64,000 nucleotides of DNA, taken from CAWAHD01 sp963781785 (lineage in GTDB: Bacteria; Planctomycetota; Planctomycetia; Isosphaerales; Isosphaeraceae). The DNA is taken from assembly GCA_963781785.1 (NCBI GenBank), contig CAWAHD010000001.1:2046001-2110000 (forward strand), read 5' to 3'. The stretch's first letter is position 1, and every line of letters starts with the position of its first letter. The translations under genes were made by a program, and so were the position numbers. The notes beneath the pieces were generated by a model that had not been told where the DNA came from, made no database searches, and saw only the letters and a list, made by a program, of their open reading frames with translations. Of the stretch, positions 50,583 to 61,510 are shown piece by piece.

Positions 50583-51715
50583 TCAGATGGACAGCCGAAG
50601 CTGCTCTTCACTGCCAGTCTCGGGGCCGAGCGACGACAGCGTCACCCCGAGCAGCCGGATGGCCTTCTTGGCGGGAAGAATCGCGTCGACGAGAACATTC
50701 ACGATCTCTTCCAGTGCTTCCTGCGTCCTGAGGGCGCGGGGCCGGTTCGGCTTCGGGTGATCTGCCGGAAGTCGGCGTACTTAACCTTCAGCGTGACCGT
50801 TCGTGCGCGAAGTCCCGTCCGCTCGCAGTAAGTCCAAACCTTCTCGATGATCGGCCTGAGACCCGCGTGAATCTCTTGAGCAGAGTAGAGATCGGTCTCA
50901 AACGTGTTCTCCGCACCGACTGACTTGCGAGCACGGTCGGCGCAGACCGGGCGCTCGTCAATGCCGCGCGCAACCCAGTAATAGTAGGGTCCCGCCTTGC
51001 CGAAATGCTGTTGAAGAAATGGCAATGTCTGTGCCTTGAGGTCGCGGCCAGTTTGGATGCCGAGCCGTTCCATCCTGGCACGGGTCACGGGACCGATCCC
51101 GTGAAACTTGCCGATGGGCAGAGTCTCGACGAACCCCGGGCCCATCTTCGGCGTGATGACAAATAATCCATCGGGCTTGCGCTGGTTGGAAGCCATCTTG
51201 GCCAGAAACTTGTTGTACGAGACGCCCGCAGAAGCCGTGAGCCCCGTCTCCGCGCGGATTTGCGCCCGGATCTGTTCGGCGATCGCCGTCGCCGAGGCGA
51301 TCTGCTTGCGGTTTTCGGTGACGTCCAGATAGGCCTCATCGAGCGAGAGCGGCTCGATCAAGGGAGTGTGCTCGGCAAAAATCTCGCGGATTTGCTGCGA
51401 CACCGCTTTGTAGACCGCGAAACGCGGGACCACGAAGATCAGCTCCGGGCATTTTCGCTTCGCCGTCACCGACGCCATGGCGGAGTGCACGCCGAACTTG
51501 CGCGCCTCGTAGCTCGCCGCTGCAACCACTCCGCGAGCGCGAGACCCGCCGACAGCCACCGGTTTACCGCGCAGCTCGGGATTGTTGCGCTGCTCGACGG
51601 AAGCATAAAACGCATCCATATCGATGTGGATGATCTTGCGCTTAAGCGTGGGTTCGACCGCAACGCCCTCTTCCGGCACTGCGATTCCTTCCCACAATGG
51701 CTCGACTTCCCGCAT
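50583..51715 (-). CDS. dinB: DNA polymerase IV (Y-family), frameshift near 50735
   Basis: This error-prone translesion polymerase shows KIIHIDMDAFYASVEQRNNP, the steric-gate region, SLDEAYLDVTENR with the catalytic acids, SAGVSYNKFLAKMASNQRKP and FHGIGPVTRARMERLGI (helix-hairpin-helix). The little-finger domain follows (SVGAENTFETDL). Near 50735 the frame slips by one base; the other frame completes the domain (TQEALEEIVNVLVDAILP, ending LRLSI) with the stop at 50583-50585. Joined length is about 377 residues. The N-terminus has about 25 extra residues before the family core, so an internal start is possible. No LexA-type operator is obvious. Confidence 0.9.
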
Positions 51716-52268
51716 TCCACTGAGGCTGTCTGGCCTCCCTCACCTCTGGTCGCGACGACGGCAAATCGCTCTGGAGCGTGTCGATGCCGGGACGTTGCAG
51801 AAGTCACGAATCTGCGGCAACAGAGCCGTGATTCTATCCATACGTCCACTGCGATGCAACAAGCTTTCGTTCCGGGCTGTCGGGATCGCCGCCCGTGCGG
51901 GTTGGGATGACCCCTCGATGGACATCTACAAGGCTCAATAAGATATTCGTACTGTCTGAATGATCTGTGTGAATCTGTGGCTAATGGGTCCCGAGTTCCT
52001 CGACCGGTCGTGAGTTCTTCCATTTGCGGCATCAGCGGACCAATCTCCAATCTGTCCTGTGCCTGTCGATTCGTGCGGATTCGTGGTTGGCTCGATTCGC
52101 TTGTCGACCCTCATTTTCCGTTCCTTGAGTGTTCAGACTCTCGGCTCTTCCGCTATCATGCACGAAGCCGTGGGGCCATTCCGCACCCGGCTCGTGCGAT
52201 CATCTCTGACCCTGCGGCTGCTGCCTCGATTTCATCCGATCCAGTCGATTCCATTGCGAGGCTGTGCC
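51716..52268. other. Intergenic region between dinB and the macroglobulin gene
   Basis: This 553-base gap between divergent genes should hold both promoters. Open frames run through it on both strands but without family similarity. It contains two copies of the dispersed ATCTGTGTGAATCTGTGG-type repeat (51961-51987 and a degenerate one at 52069-52090). Confidence 0.45.
51961..51987. repeat. Dispersed 'ATCTGTGTGAATCTGTGG' repeat
   Basis: The sequence TGATCTGTGTGAATCTGTGG followed by CTAATGG is the complement-type partner of the block at 28309-28341. A degenerate third copy lies at 52069-52090 (ATTCGTGCGGATTCGTGG). Confidence 0.5.
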
Positions 52269-55200
52269 ATGATCCCTCTCGACGAACATGTGCTGAACCG
52301 TCTTCATTCTTATCTCGACTGCACCCTGTCGCTGGTCGATTCGGCCGCCGTCAGGCGGCACTGCGCCCAGTGCCAATCGTGCCGGGAGACGCTGGTGCGG
52401 CTCGCAGCCGAGCGAACAACCCATCCGTGGCAGAGCGGAGGAGCCGCCCCCCGTTCGGCCCGGGCAACCGCCCGTCTTGCGGGCGGCTCCGGCCCATTTT
52501 TTGGGTATCTCTGGCTGACGCTGGCTCTGGCCGCCGTCGTGCTGGCCGTGTTCTCGGTTCATTATATCGCGCTCAAGCCATCGCCCTACGACCTCCGCGT
52601 GCTCGGTCAAACCGAGTGGATGCCGGGCACAGACGCGGCAATCCACTTAAGGGTCCTGCGCCACGACGATGCGCACGAACCGGGCGTTCCCGTCACGGTC
52701 GAGCTGAGGGATCCCAGCCCCGGCGCGGGCCGTCGCGTGCAACTGGCCAGCCTGACGACCGGCGAAAACGGCGCCGCCCTGCCGCGGTTCCGGCTCCCCG
52801 ACTGGCCCGACGGTCGCTATCAATTGCAGGTCACGGCCAGCCCGCCCGGTGCTGGCAACCCTGAGACGTTCACGCGAACCGTCGCGCTCAAGCACTCCTG
52901 CGCCTGATGGTCAGTACCGACAAGCCCGTCTACCAGCCGGGACAGGTGATCCACGTGCGCGGGCTGGCGCTCAGGCGGCCCGACCTCAAACCGGTCGCCG
53001 GCCAGGTGATGGCATTCTCCCTCACCGACCCGCGGGGCAACGTCGTGTTCCGTGACAAGAAACCCACCAGCCGGTTCGGAATCAGCTCGGCCGACTGTCC
53101 GCTGGCAGGCGAACTGATCGAGGGCAACTACCAGGTCGACTGCCAGGTCGGTGAGACCACCAGCCGGGCGACCGTCGAGGTCAAGGGGTACGTCCTGCCG
53201 CGGTTCAAGGTCGCCCTGGTGCTCGACCAACCGTATTACCAGCCGGGCCAGGCCATCAAGGGTAAAGTCCAGGCCGACTACGTCTTCGGCAAGCCGGTCG
53301 CGGAGGGTTCCGTGACAGTCGCTTTGGAGTCGACCGATCTGGCTCCGAACACGCTCGAAACCCGGAAGATCAGCACCGACTCTCACGGCACGGGAGCGTT
53401 CGAATTCGCCTTGCCCAGGATGCGCGTCGGTCGCGAGCAAGACGGCGGTCGCGCGGGTCGCCGTCATCGCGACGGTCCGCGACCCATCCGGCCAGACCCA
53501 GGAACGCACCGAGACCCGCCTCGTCGCGGCCGAGCCAATCGTGATCGAGATCATTCCCGAGACCGGGTCGCTGGTCAAGGACCTGGCCAACACGATCCAC
53601 GTCCTCACGACCGCGGTCGACGGCAGGCCCGTCCGGACGACGCTGACGGTCTCCGGCCTCGATCGCACTCTCAAGACCAGCGAGCTGGGCGTCGCGTCAT
53701 TCGAGCTGATCCCGCCCTCAAGCGCGGTGAGCTTGACCGTCCAGGCCAAGGATGAGCAGGGCCGAACCGGCCATCGCCATGTCGACCTCGAGTGCGGGGT
53801 GGTCGACGGGGCTTACCTGGTCCGCACCGACAAGGCGGTCTACCAGGGTGGCGAGCCCATCCGCGTGCTGGTCCTGGCCAGTGGCCTCGAGCCCGTTTTC
53901 CTCGACCTGATCAAGGACGGCCAGACTATTCTGAGCGAGTCGATCGAGGTCTCCCAGGGACGCGGCGAGCGGCAGATTGACCTGCCGCCCGAGATGTTCG
54001 GCACGGTCGTCCTTTATGCGTACCGCTACGGGCCTTCAGGGCTGCCGGTGCGGGAATCGCGGGTCATCCAGATACAGCCCGCCCGCGCGCTATCGATCAA
54101 GATGACCACGGACCGGCCGGAATACCGGCCGGGAGAACGGGCGGCGCTCACGTTTGCGGTTTTCGACGAGCACGGCAAGCCGGCGCCGGGGGCGATTAGC
54201 GTGACCGCCGTCGACGAGGCGGTCTTCGGCGTGCTCGACCGTCGCCCAGGGCTGGAGCAGACGTTCTTCACCCTCGAGCAGGAGCTGCTCAAACCCGTGT
54301 ATGAGATCAAGAATTGGTGGCCCGACGAGCGCAATTCGGGCGACCTGGTTCGTGCCGGCCTCACCGCCGACCGCGTCCAGCTCGAACAGGCGCTCTTCGC
54401 CCGCACGGCCCGCGGCCCGCAGTATGCCTCTCTGGCAATCGACGGACCCCGGAGCAGCAATTCTGAGCTCGCGCAAGCAGTCCGCGTGCTTGACCGACCC
54501 GACTGGGAGCAGCTCGCCCGCCGGGCCCGGTTGCCCGCCGAACTCGTCACTCAGCTCAAGAGAGCAGCCGGCCTGCACAGCCTGGATTTGAGCAGCTATT
54601 CCGAAGGGCTGGAACAGATCCAATCCGTTCAAGCGAGCGCGGCGCCTGCGCTCGTAATGGCGTGGATTGCGCTGATCCTCACCGCTATGGTCGCATGGAT
54701 CGTCTGGCGGATCCGACGCGGGCGCGGCTGGCTCGGCGAGATCGTGGCAGTCGTCTTTATCCTGGGGGTCCTCCCCGCCCTGCTGCTCCCTGCCGTCCAA
54801 TCGGCCCGTGAGTCGGCACGGCGAGCCCATGCCTTGAACGACCTGAAGCAGATCGGCATGGCCGCGGCGACCGAAGCGCGGCCCGTGCGCGTGCGGCAGA
54901 ACTTTCCCGAGACCTTGATCTGGCGTCCCGAGCTGATCACGGATGACCAGGGCCACGCCAGGCTGGAGGCGGACCTGGCCGACTCGATCACCACCTGGCG
55001 GGTCTCGCTGGGCGCCGTCTCGGCCGAGGGGAGCCTGGGCGCCGCCCAGACAGCCATCCGTGTGTTCCAGCCGTTCTTTGTCGACGTCGACCTGCCCTCG
55101 GTCTTGACCCGCGGCGACGAGATCGGCATCCCGGTGGTCGTCTCAAATTATCTCGAAAAGCCACAGAAGGTTGACATCAACCTGGCTGACGCCCCCTGGT

Positions 55201-57054
55201 TCGAGCGGTTGGAACCGTCCACTCTTCGATCCGTGGAGCTAAAGCCGAATGAAGTGCGATCGGTGCACTTCCCGATCCGGGTGAAGGCGGTCGGCCATCA
55301 CGAGATCGAGGTGACAGCGAGGGGAAGTGAGCGGGGCGTGGTCGACGCCGTCCGCCGGAAGATCGAGGTCGTTCCCGACGGCCGCCGCATCGAGCGCCTC
55401 GCCTCCGGTACGCTCGATCGTTCAGCCGAGGTGGAATTCGCCTGCCCGGAGAACGTGATCCCGGGCAGCATGCAGGCCATCGTCAAGATCTACCCATCGA
55501 GCTTCAGTCAACTCGTCGAGGGCCTGGATGCGGTCTTCCGGCGCCCGTATGGCTGTTTCGAGCAGACGTCGTCGATCACGTATCCCAACGTCCTGGCTCT
55601 CGACTACCTGCGGCGCATCGGGAAGACCGTGCCGGAGGTCGAGGCGAAGGCCCGGCAGTATATCCACCTGGGTCATCAGCGGCTCCTCGGCTTTGAAGTG
55701 ACTGGCGGCGGTTTCGACTGGTTCGGCAATCCCCCCGCCAACCGCACCTTGACCGCCTATGGCCTGATGGAGTTTCAGGACATGGCGAAGGTCCACGACG
55801 TTGACCCGAAGCTGGTCGCGCGCACCCGAGAATGGCTGCTTGCTCGCCAAAATCCAGACGGGTCGTGGGAGCCCGAACGCCGTTCATTCCGCGGTGGACC
55901 GTCGGACGGTTCGAGCAGCCAGTCTCTGGCGCGCCTGAGCACCACGGCTTACATCGCCTGGTCCGTCTTCTCGGGGCAAGCGGGACAGCCGAACGTCCGC
56001 GCCACGTTGGCGTATCTCCAGCGTGAGGCGGCCGTCGCGCGCGATGATTCGTACGCCCTGGCTCTGGTTGCAAGCGCCCTCCTGGCGATCGATCCCCAGG
56101 GTACCGCCGCGCGGCCTCATCTCGACCGCCTGGAGTCGCTCAGGCAGAGTTCGACCGACGGCAAGCTCGCCTGGTGGGGACCGGCGGACTCCCGGTCCTC
56201 ATCCGAGCGCACCTTGTTCTTCGGGGCCGGCCCGACCCGGCATATCGAGACGACCGCACTGGCGGCGATGGCTCTCCGGAATGCGCAGTCGAAGCGCTGA
56301 CTCAGTCCGCGGGGCTTTGGCCTGGCTCGTCGCCCAGAAGGACGAGCATGGCACGTGGGGATCCACCCAGGCGACCCTGCTGGCGCTCAACGCGCTGCTG
56401 GCGGGAGCGGGCAAGCCGCTGGGCGGTGACCAGCCGCGGCGGATCGCCATTTTTCTGGACGGTGAGACCGTCCAGGACCTGTTAATCCCCGCCGACCAAT
56501 CCGACGTCGTGCGGCAAGTGGATCTCTCGGACCGCGTCGCCAAAGCGTCGGGCACTCACCGGCTTCGGATCGACAATCGCTCGGGCGCGGATTCCTGTTA
56601 TCAAGTGATCTTCCGCTACCATGGGCCCGAAGCCGTCGACCGCCCGGAGGTCCCGGCGGACGCTGGCCCGCTCACGATCCGCCTGGATTTTGACCGCGCG
56701 GCGCTGGCCGTGGATGAGACCGTGACGGCCGTGGCCTCTGTGGTGAACAACCGACCCGAGCCGGCCCCGATGGTGATCCTCGACCTGCCGATCCCCGCCG
56801 GGTTCGTGGTCGACTCGGATGACCTGGCCAAACTCGTCCAGGCCGGCCTGATCGCGAAATTCCAGCTCTCGGCGCGGGCCGTCATCGTGTATCTGCGCAA
56901 CCTCGATCCGGGCGCACCGCTCACGCTTCGCTTCCGCCTCCGCGCCACGATGCCGGTGAAAGTGACGGTGCCCGCCGCACGGGCCTACGAATATTACGAC
57001 CCGTCGCGGGAAGGAACGAGCCCGACCGTCAGTCTCACTGTCGCTTCCAAGTGA
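52269..57054 (+). CDS. Membrane-anchored alpha-2-macroglobulin with zinc finger and pilin-like internal helix, three frameshifts
   Basis: A thioester-containing macroglobulin, of the type thought to trap proteases, about 1595 residues. Order: zf-HC2-like finger (HCAQCQSC, about residue 35), membrane helix (YLWLTLALAAVVLAVFSV), macroglobulin domains (VSTDKPVYQPGQVIHVRG; RTDKAVYQGGEPIRVLVL; TTDRPEYRPGERAALTFAV), and a two-helix membrane hairpin near 54650-54860. The hairpin's second helix ends LLLPAVQSARESARR then NDLKQIG, as in DUF1559 pilin-like proteins. ANL region, thioester GCFEQ (Cys codon 55554), alpha-toroid and receptor-like C-terminus follow. Frame changes of one base occur near 52895, 53430 and 56290; the joined protein is collinear with the family. 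No pbpC partner is adjacent. Confidence 0.82.
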
Positions 57055-57170
57055 CAAATGACGCAATTACCTGCCAAAACGACAGTCAGCGTGCGCCGTC
57101 CGCGGACATCCATTTTCCCTAAACCCTGATTTGACTGTATTTAAAGCAAAATATCCGCGATGGTATATGA

Positions 57171-57187
57171 CTTGCATCTGATGCAAG
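57171..57187. promoter_or_regulatory. Perfect 17-bp palindrome upstream of groEL1, candidate operator
   Basis: CTTGCATCTGATGCAAG is an 8+1+8 perfect palindrome 117 bases before the groEL1 GTG, just downstream of an AT-rich stretch (57125-57160) unlike its GC-rich surroundings. The usual CIRCE element (TTAGCACTC-N9-GAGTGCTAA) is absent. Position and symmetry suggest a repressor site. I do not recognise the sequence. Confidence 0.45.
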
Positions 57188-57303
57188 CCCTCGAAATGCG
57201 TGGAAGGCCGCCGGCATCGAATCGACGGGAGGCGGCGCCGCGACAGCGACGGGCGGGCTCGAGGCCCCGCCGACCCAAAAGACATGACCCAAGGAGAACC
57301 ATC

Positions 57304-58995
<1,692 letters not shown>

Positions 58996-58997
58996 CC

Positions 58998-59089
58998 AAA
59001 GGATGAAGGACGACGGATGAAGGATGAATCAAGCAATCCAACGTTCATCTTTCAGCGTTCATCCTTCATCATTCATGATTCATCCTTTG
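58998..59089. terminator. Long imperfect inverted repeat between groEL1 and groES
   Basis: AAAGGATGAA with a second GGATGAAGGATGAAT on the left faces TTCATCCTTCATC and TTCATCCTTT on the right. Transcribed, it would fold into a long hairpin just after the groEL1 stop codon. It may terminate or stabilise the groEL1 message. The unit GGATGAA is simple and repeated, so it could also be a dispersed palindromic element. Confidence 0.5.
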
Positions 59090-59110
59090 ACTAGGAGAGG
59101 GAACTACTCC

Positions 59111-59410
59111 ATGGCCAAGCAGAAGATTCGCCCGCTCGAGGACCGTGTCGTGATCCAGCAGATTGAGGCCGAGGAGAAGACGGCCGGTGGAATCGTGCTT
59201 CCCGATACGGCGAAGGAGAAGCCGCAGAGAGGCAAGGTGCTGGCGGTTGGGCCCGGCAAGCTTCTCGATTCTGGCGAGCGCTCTCCGATCGGCGTGGTCG
59301 AGGGCGACGAGGTGTTGTTCGGCAAGTACTCGGGCACCGAGATCAAGGTTGACGGTGACGAGATCAAGATTCTGCGCGAGTCCGACATTCTGGCAAAGAT
59401 CGTCAAGTAA
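59111..59410 (+). CDS. groES: Co-chaperonin GroES
   Basis: The 99-residue lid of the chaperonin has IRPLEDRVVIQQIEAEEKTA, the mobile loop GGIVLPDTAKEKPQ, RGKVLAVGPG and YSGTEIKVDGDEIKIL. Length is normal. The ATG at 59111 is preceded by TAGGAGAGGG. GroEL2 follows after 96 bases, so the two are probably cotranscribed. It is the only groES in the window and presumably serves both GroELs. Confidence 0.97.
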   Translation: MAKQKIRPLEDRVVIQQIEAEEKTAGGIVLPDTAKEKPQRGKVLAVGPGKLLDSGERSPIGVVEGDEVLFGKYSGTEIKVDGDEIKILRESDILAKIVK

Positions 59411-59506
59411 CTCCCTGCCGAGGGCCGTGGTGAGCCGCGGGTCGAGAGAGCCGGCACGACCGGTCCTCGGTTTCCCTGATATTCTTGTTTCGAGGAGCGT
59501 ACGTCC

Positions 59507-61132
59507 GTGCCTAAGCAACTGCTCTTTTCCGACACCGCCCGCCGGAAGATGATGGAAGGTGTCGACATTCTGGCTCACGCCGTGGGGTCGACCCTTGGGC
59601 CGACCGGGCGCAACGTCATTTTGAGCAAGTCGTTCGGTGGTCCGACCGTCACCAAGGACGGCGTGACCGTGGCCAAGGAGATCGAGCTGCCGGACCCGTT
59701 CGAGAACATGGGTGCGAAGCTGGTCAACGTGGTCGCGTCCAAGACTTCCGACGTGGCGGGGGACGGTACGACGACCGCGACCATCCTGGCCCGCGCCGTG
59801 TTCCGTGAGGGCCTGCGGAACATCACCTCGGGTGCCAATCCCACGGCCGTCCGTCGCGGAATCGAGAAGGCGGTCGAGGCCGCCGTCACCGAGCTCACGA
59901 GCAAGGTGTCTCGGCCCGTGTCGAAGAAGGAGGAGATTGCTCAGGTCGGTGCGATCTCGGCCAACAACGATGCGGCCATCGGCGGCATGCTGGCCGACGC
60001 GGTCGAGCGGGTCGGCCGGGACGGCGTGATCACCGTCGAGGAAGGCAAGACGGCCACCACGGTCCTGGAATTCGTGGAGGGGATGCAGTTCGACAAGGGG
60101 TATCTGAGCCCCTATTTCGTGACCAGCCCGTCGACGATGGAGGTTGTCTTCGAGGATGCACTGATCTTGCTCCACGAGAAGAAGATCAGCAGCCTCCGCG
60201 AGATGATCCCGCTCCTGGAGAAGGTTGCCCAGTCGGGCAGTCCGCTCTTGATCGTGGCCGAGGAAGTCGAAGGCGAGGCGCTGGCGACCTTGGTGGTGAA
60301 CAAGCTGCGAGGGATTCTCAACATCTGTGCGGTCAAGGCGCCGGGCTTCGGTGATCGCCGCAAGGCGATGCTGGGCGACATGGCGATCTTGACCGGCGGC
60401 ACGGTGATCAGCGAGGACCTCGGCCTCAAGCTGGAGAACCTCCAGCTCAACCAGCTTGGCCGCGCCAAGCAGGTCAAGGTCACGAAGGACAATACGACGC
60501 TGATTCAAGGGGCCGGCAAGCGGGCCGACATCCAGCGGCGGATCGACCAGCTCAGGCGCCAGATCGAGGAGACCGAGAGCGAGTACGACAAGGAGAAGTT
60601 TCAGGAGCGACTGGCCAAGCTCTCCGGCGGCGTGGCGTTGATCCGGGTCGGTGCCCCGACCGAGGCCGACATGAAACAGACCAAGGCGCGGATCGAAGAC
60701 GCCTTGCACGCGACTCGCGCCGCGGCCGAGGAAGGAATTGTGCCCGGAGGCGGCGTTGCGCTCTTGCGGGTGATTCCAGCCGTCCAGAAGCTGCACGAGA
60801 GCTTGAGCGGCGACGAGCGGATCGGCTCGGCGATCATCCTGCGGGCGCTCGAGGAACCGATCCGCGCGATCGCGGCCAACTCGGGGCACGACGGCGGCGT
60901 GATTGCGGAAGAAGTGAAGTCGCGCCAGGGCTCGGAGGGGTTCGACGCCAATACCGGCGAGTTCGTCGACATGTTCAAGGCGGGCATCGTCGACCCGACC
61001 AAGGTCACCCGGACCGCCCTTCAGAATGCGGCCTCGATCGCCGCCTTGATGCTGACCACCGAAGCCATGATCACCAACATCAAGGAGGACGAGAAGGAAA
61101 ACGCACCTCGCATCGAAGGAGCCGTGCGCTAA
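59507..61132 (+). CDS. groEL: Chaperonin GroEL, paralogue 2 (no GGM tail)
   Basis: The 541-residue paralogue shares the ATP-site motifs (STLGPTGRNVIL, ASKTSDVAGDGTTTATILAR), VEGMQFDKGYLSPYFV and EEGIVPGGGVALLRV with groEL1. It differs clearly in the apical and equatorial domains and ends in a charged tail (KEDEKENAPRIEGAVR) instead of GGM repeats. Duplicated groELs with one non-GGM copy are known in several phyla and often show specialised substrates or stress expression; that is inference here. The start is a GTG (PKQLLFSDTARRK) with GAGGAG upstream. Confidence 0.96.
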   Translation: MPKQLLFSDTARRKMMEGVDILAHAVGSTLGPTGRNVILSKSFGGPTVTKDGVTVAKEIELPDPFENMGAKLVNVVASKTSDVAGDGTTTATILARAVFREGLRNITSGANPTAVRRGIEKAVEAAVTELTSKVSRPVSKKEEIAQVGAISANNDAAIGGMLADAVERVGRDGVITVEEGKTATTVLEFVEGMQFDKGYLSPYFVTSPSTMEVVFEDALILLHEKKISSLREMIPLLEKVAQSGSPLLIVAEEVEGEALATLVVNKLRGILNICAVKAPGFGDRRKAMLGDMAILTGGTVISEDLGLKLENLQLNQLGRAKQVKVTKDNTTLIQGAGKRADIQRRIDQLRRQIEETESEYDKEKFQERLAKLSGGVALIRVGAPTEADMKQTKARIEDALHATRAAAEEGIVPGGGVALLRVIPAVQKLHESLSGDERIGSAIILRALEEPIRAIAANSGHDGGVIAEEVKSRQGSEGFDANTGEFVDMFKAGIVDPTKVTRTALQNAASIAALMLTTEAMITNIKEDEKENAPRIEGAVR

Positions 61133-61165
61133 CCACCAACCCGACGCGTTACCAAGGACAGAATA

Positions 61166-61245
61166 CCAGCCCGGCGCGAGCGCGGGTTCTTCCGCGAGCG
61201 GGCCAGCGAGGGTTGCGGGAACCCTCGCTGGCGGCTTCGGGCTGG
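61166..61245. terminator. Strong hairpin and nested palindromes after groEL2
   Basis: GCCAGCGAGGGTT at 61202-61214 pairs perfectly with AACCCTCGCTGGC at 61220-61232 across a five-base loop. It lies inside an outer pair CCAGCCCG (61166-61173) and CGGGCTGG (61238-61245). No T run follows. It is probably the end of the groES-groEL2 transcript. The remaining bases from 61133 to 61510 hold no gene I can support. Confidence 0.6.
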
Positions 61246-61510
61246 TGTGGGCGGTCCCACCTGCCGCGGTGGAGATCGGCGATGAGCCTCGACCGTCCCG
61301 GCCCATTCCTTCTCTTCGGCCGGGCGCACCTTCCATCCTTGGGTCGTTCGGAGGATTTCCTTGAAATCCCCGTGGCGCGTCGCCTCCAGATTCGATGTCA
61401 CGAATCGGGGGCGTATGATATTCTAAGAGGATATCCGGATCCGGCGTCCGCGGTGGATCGCGCCAGGGGCGTAAAAGCCGGGTCCGCAGAACTAACCCGA
61501 TCGAGAAGCC

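Noticed and set aside
57055..57303. A CIRCE/HrcA site before groEL1
   Set aside because: No TTAGCACTC-N9-GAGTGCTAA or close variant is present; only the unrelated 17-bp palindrome is.
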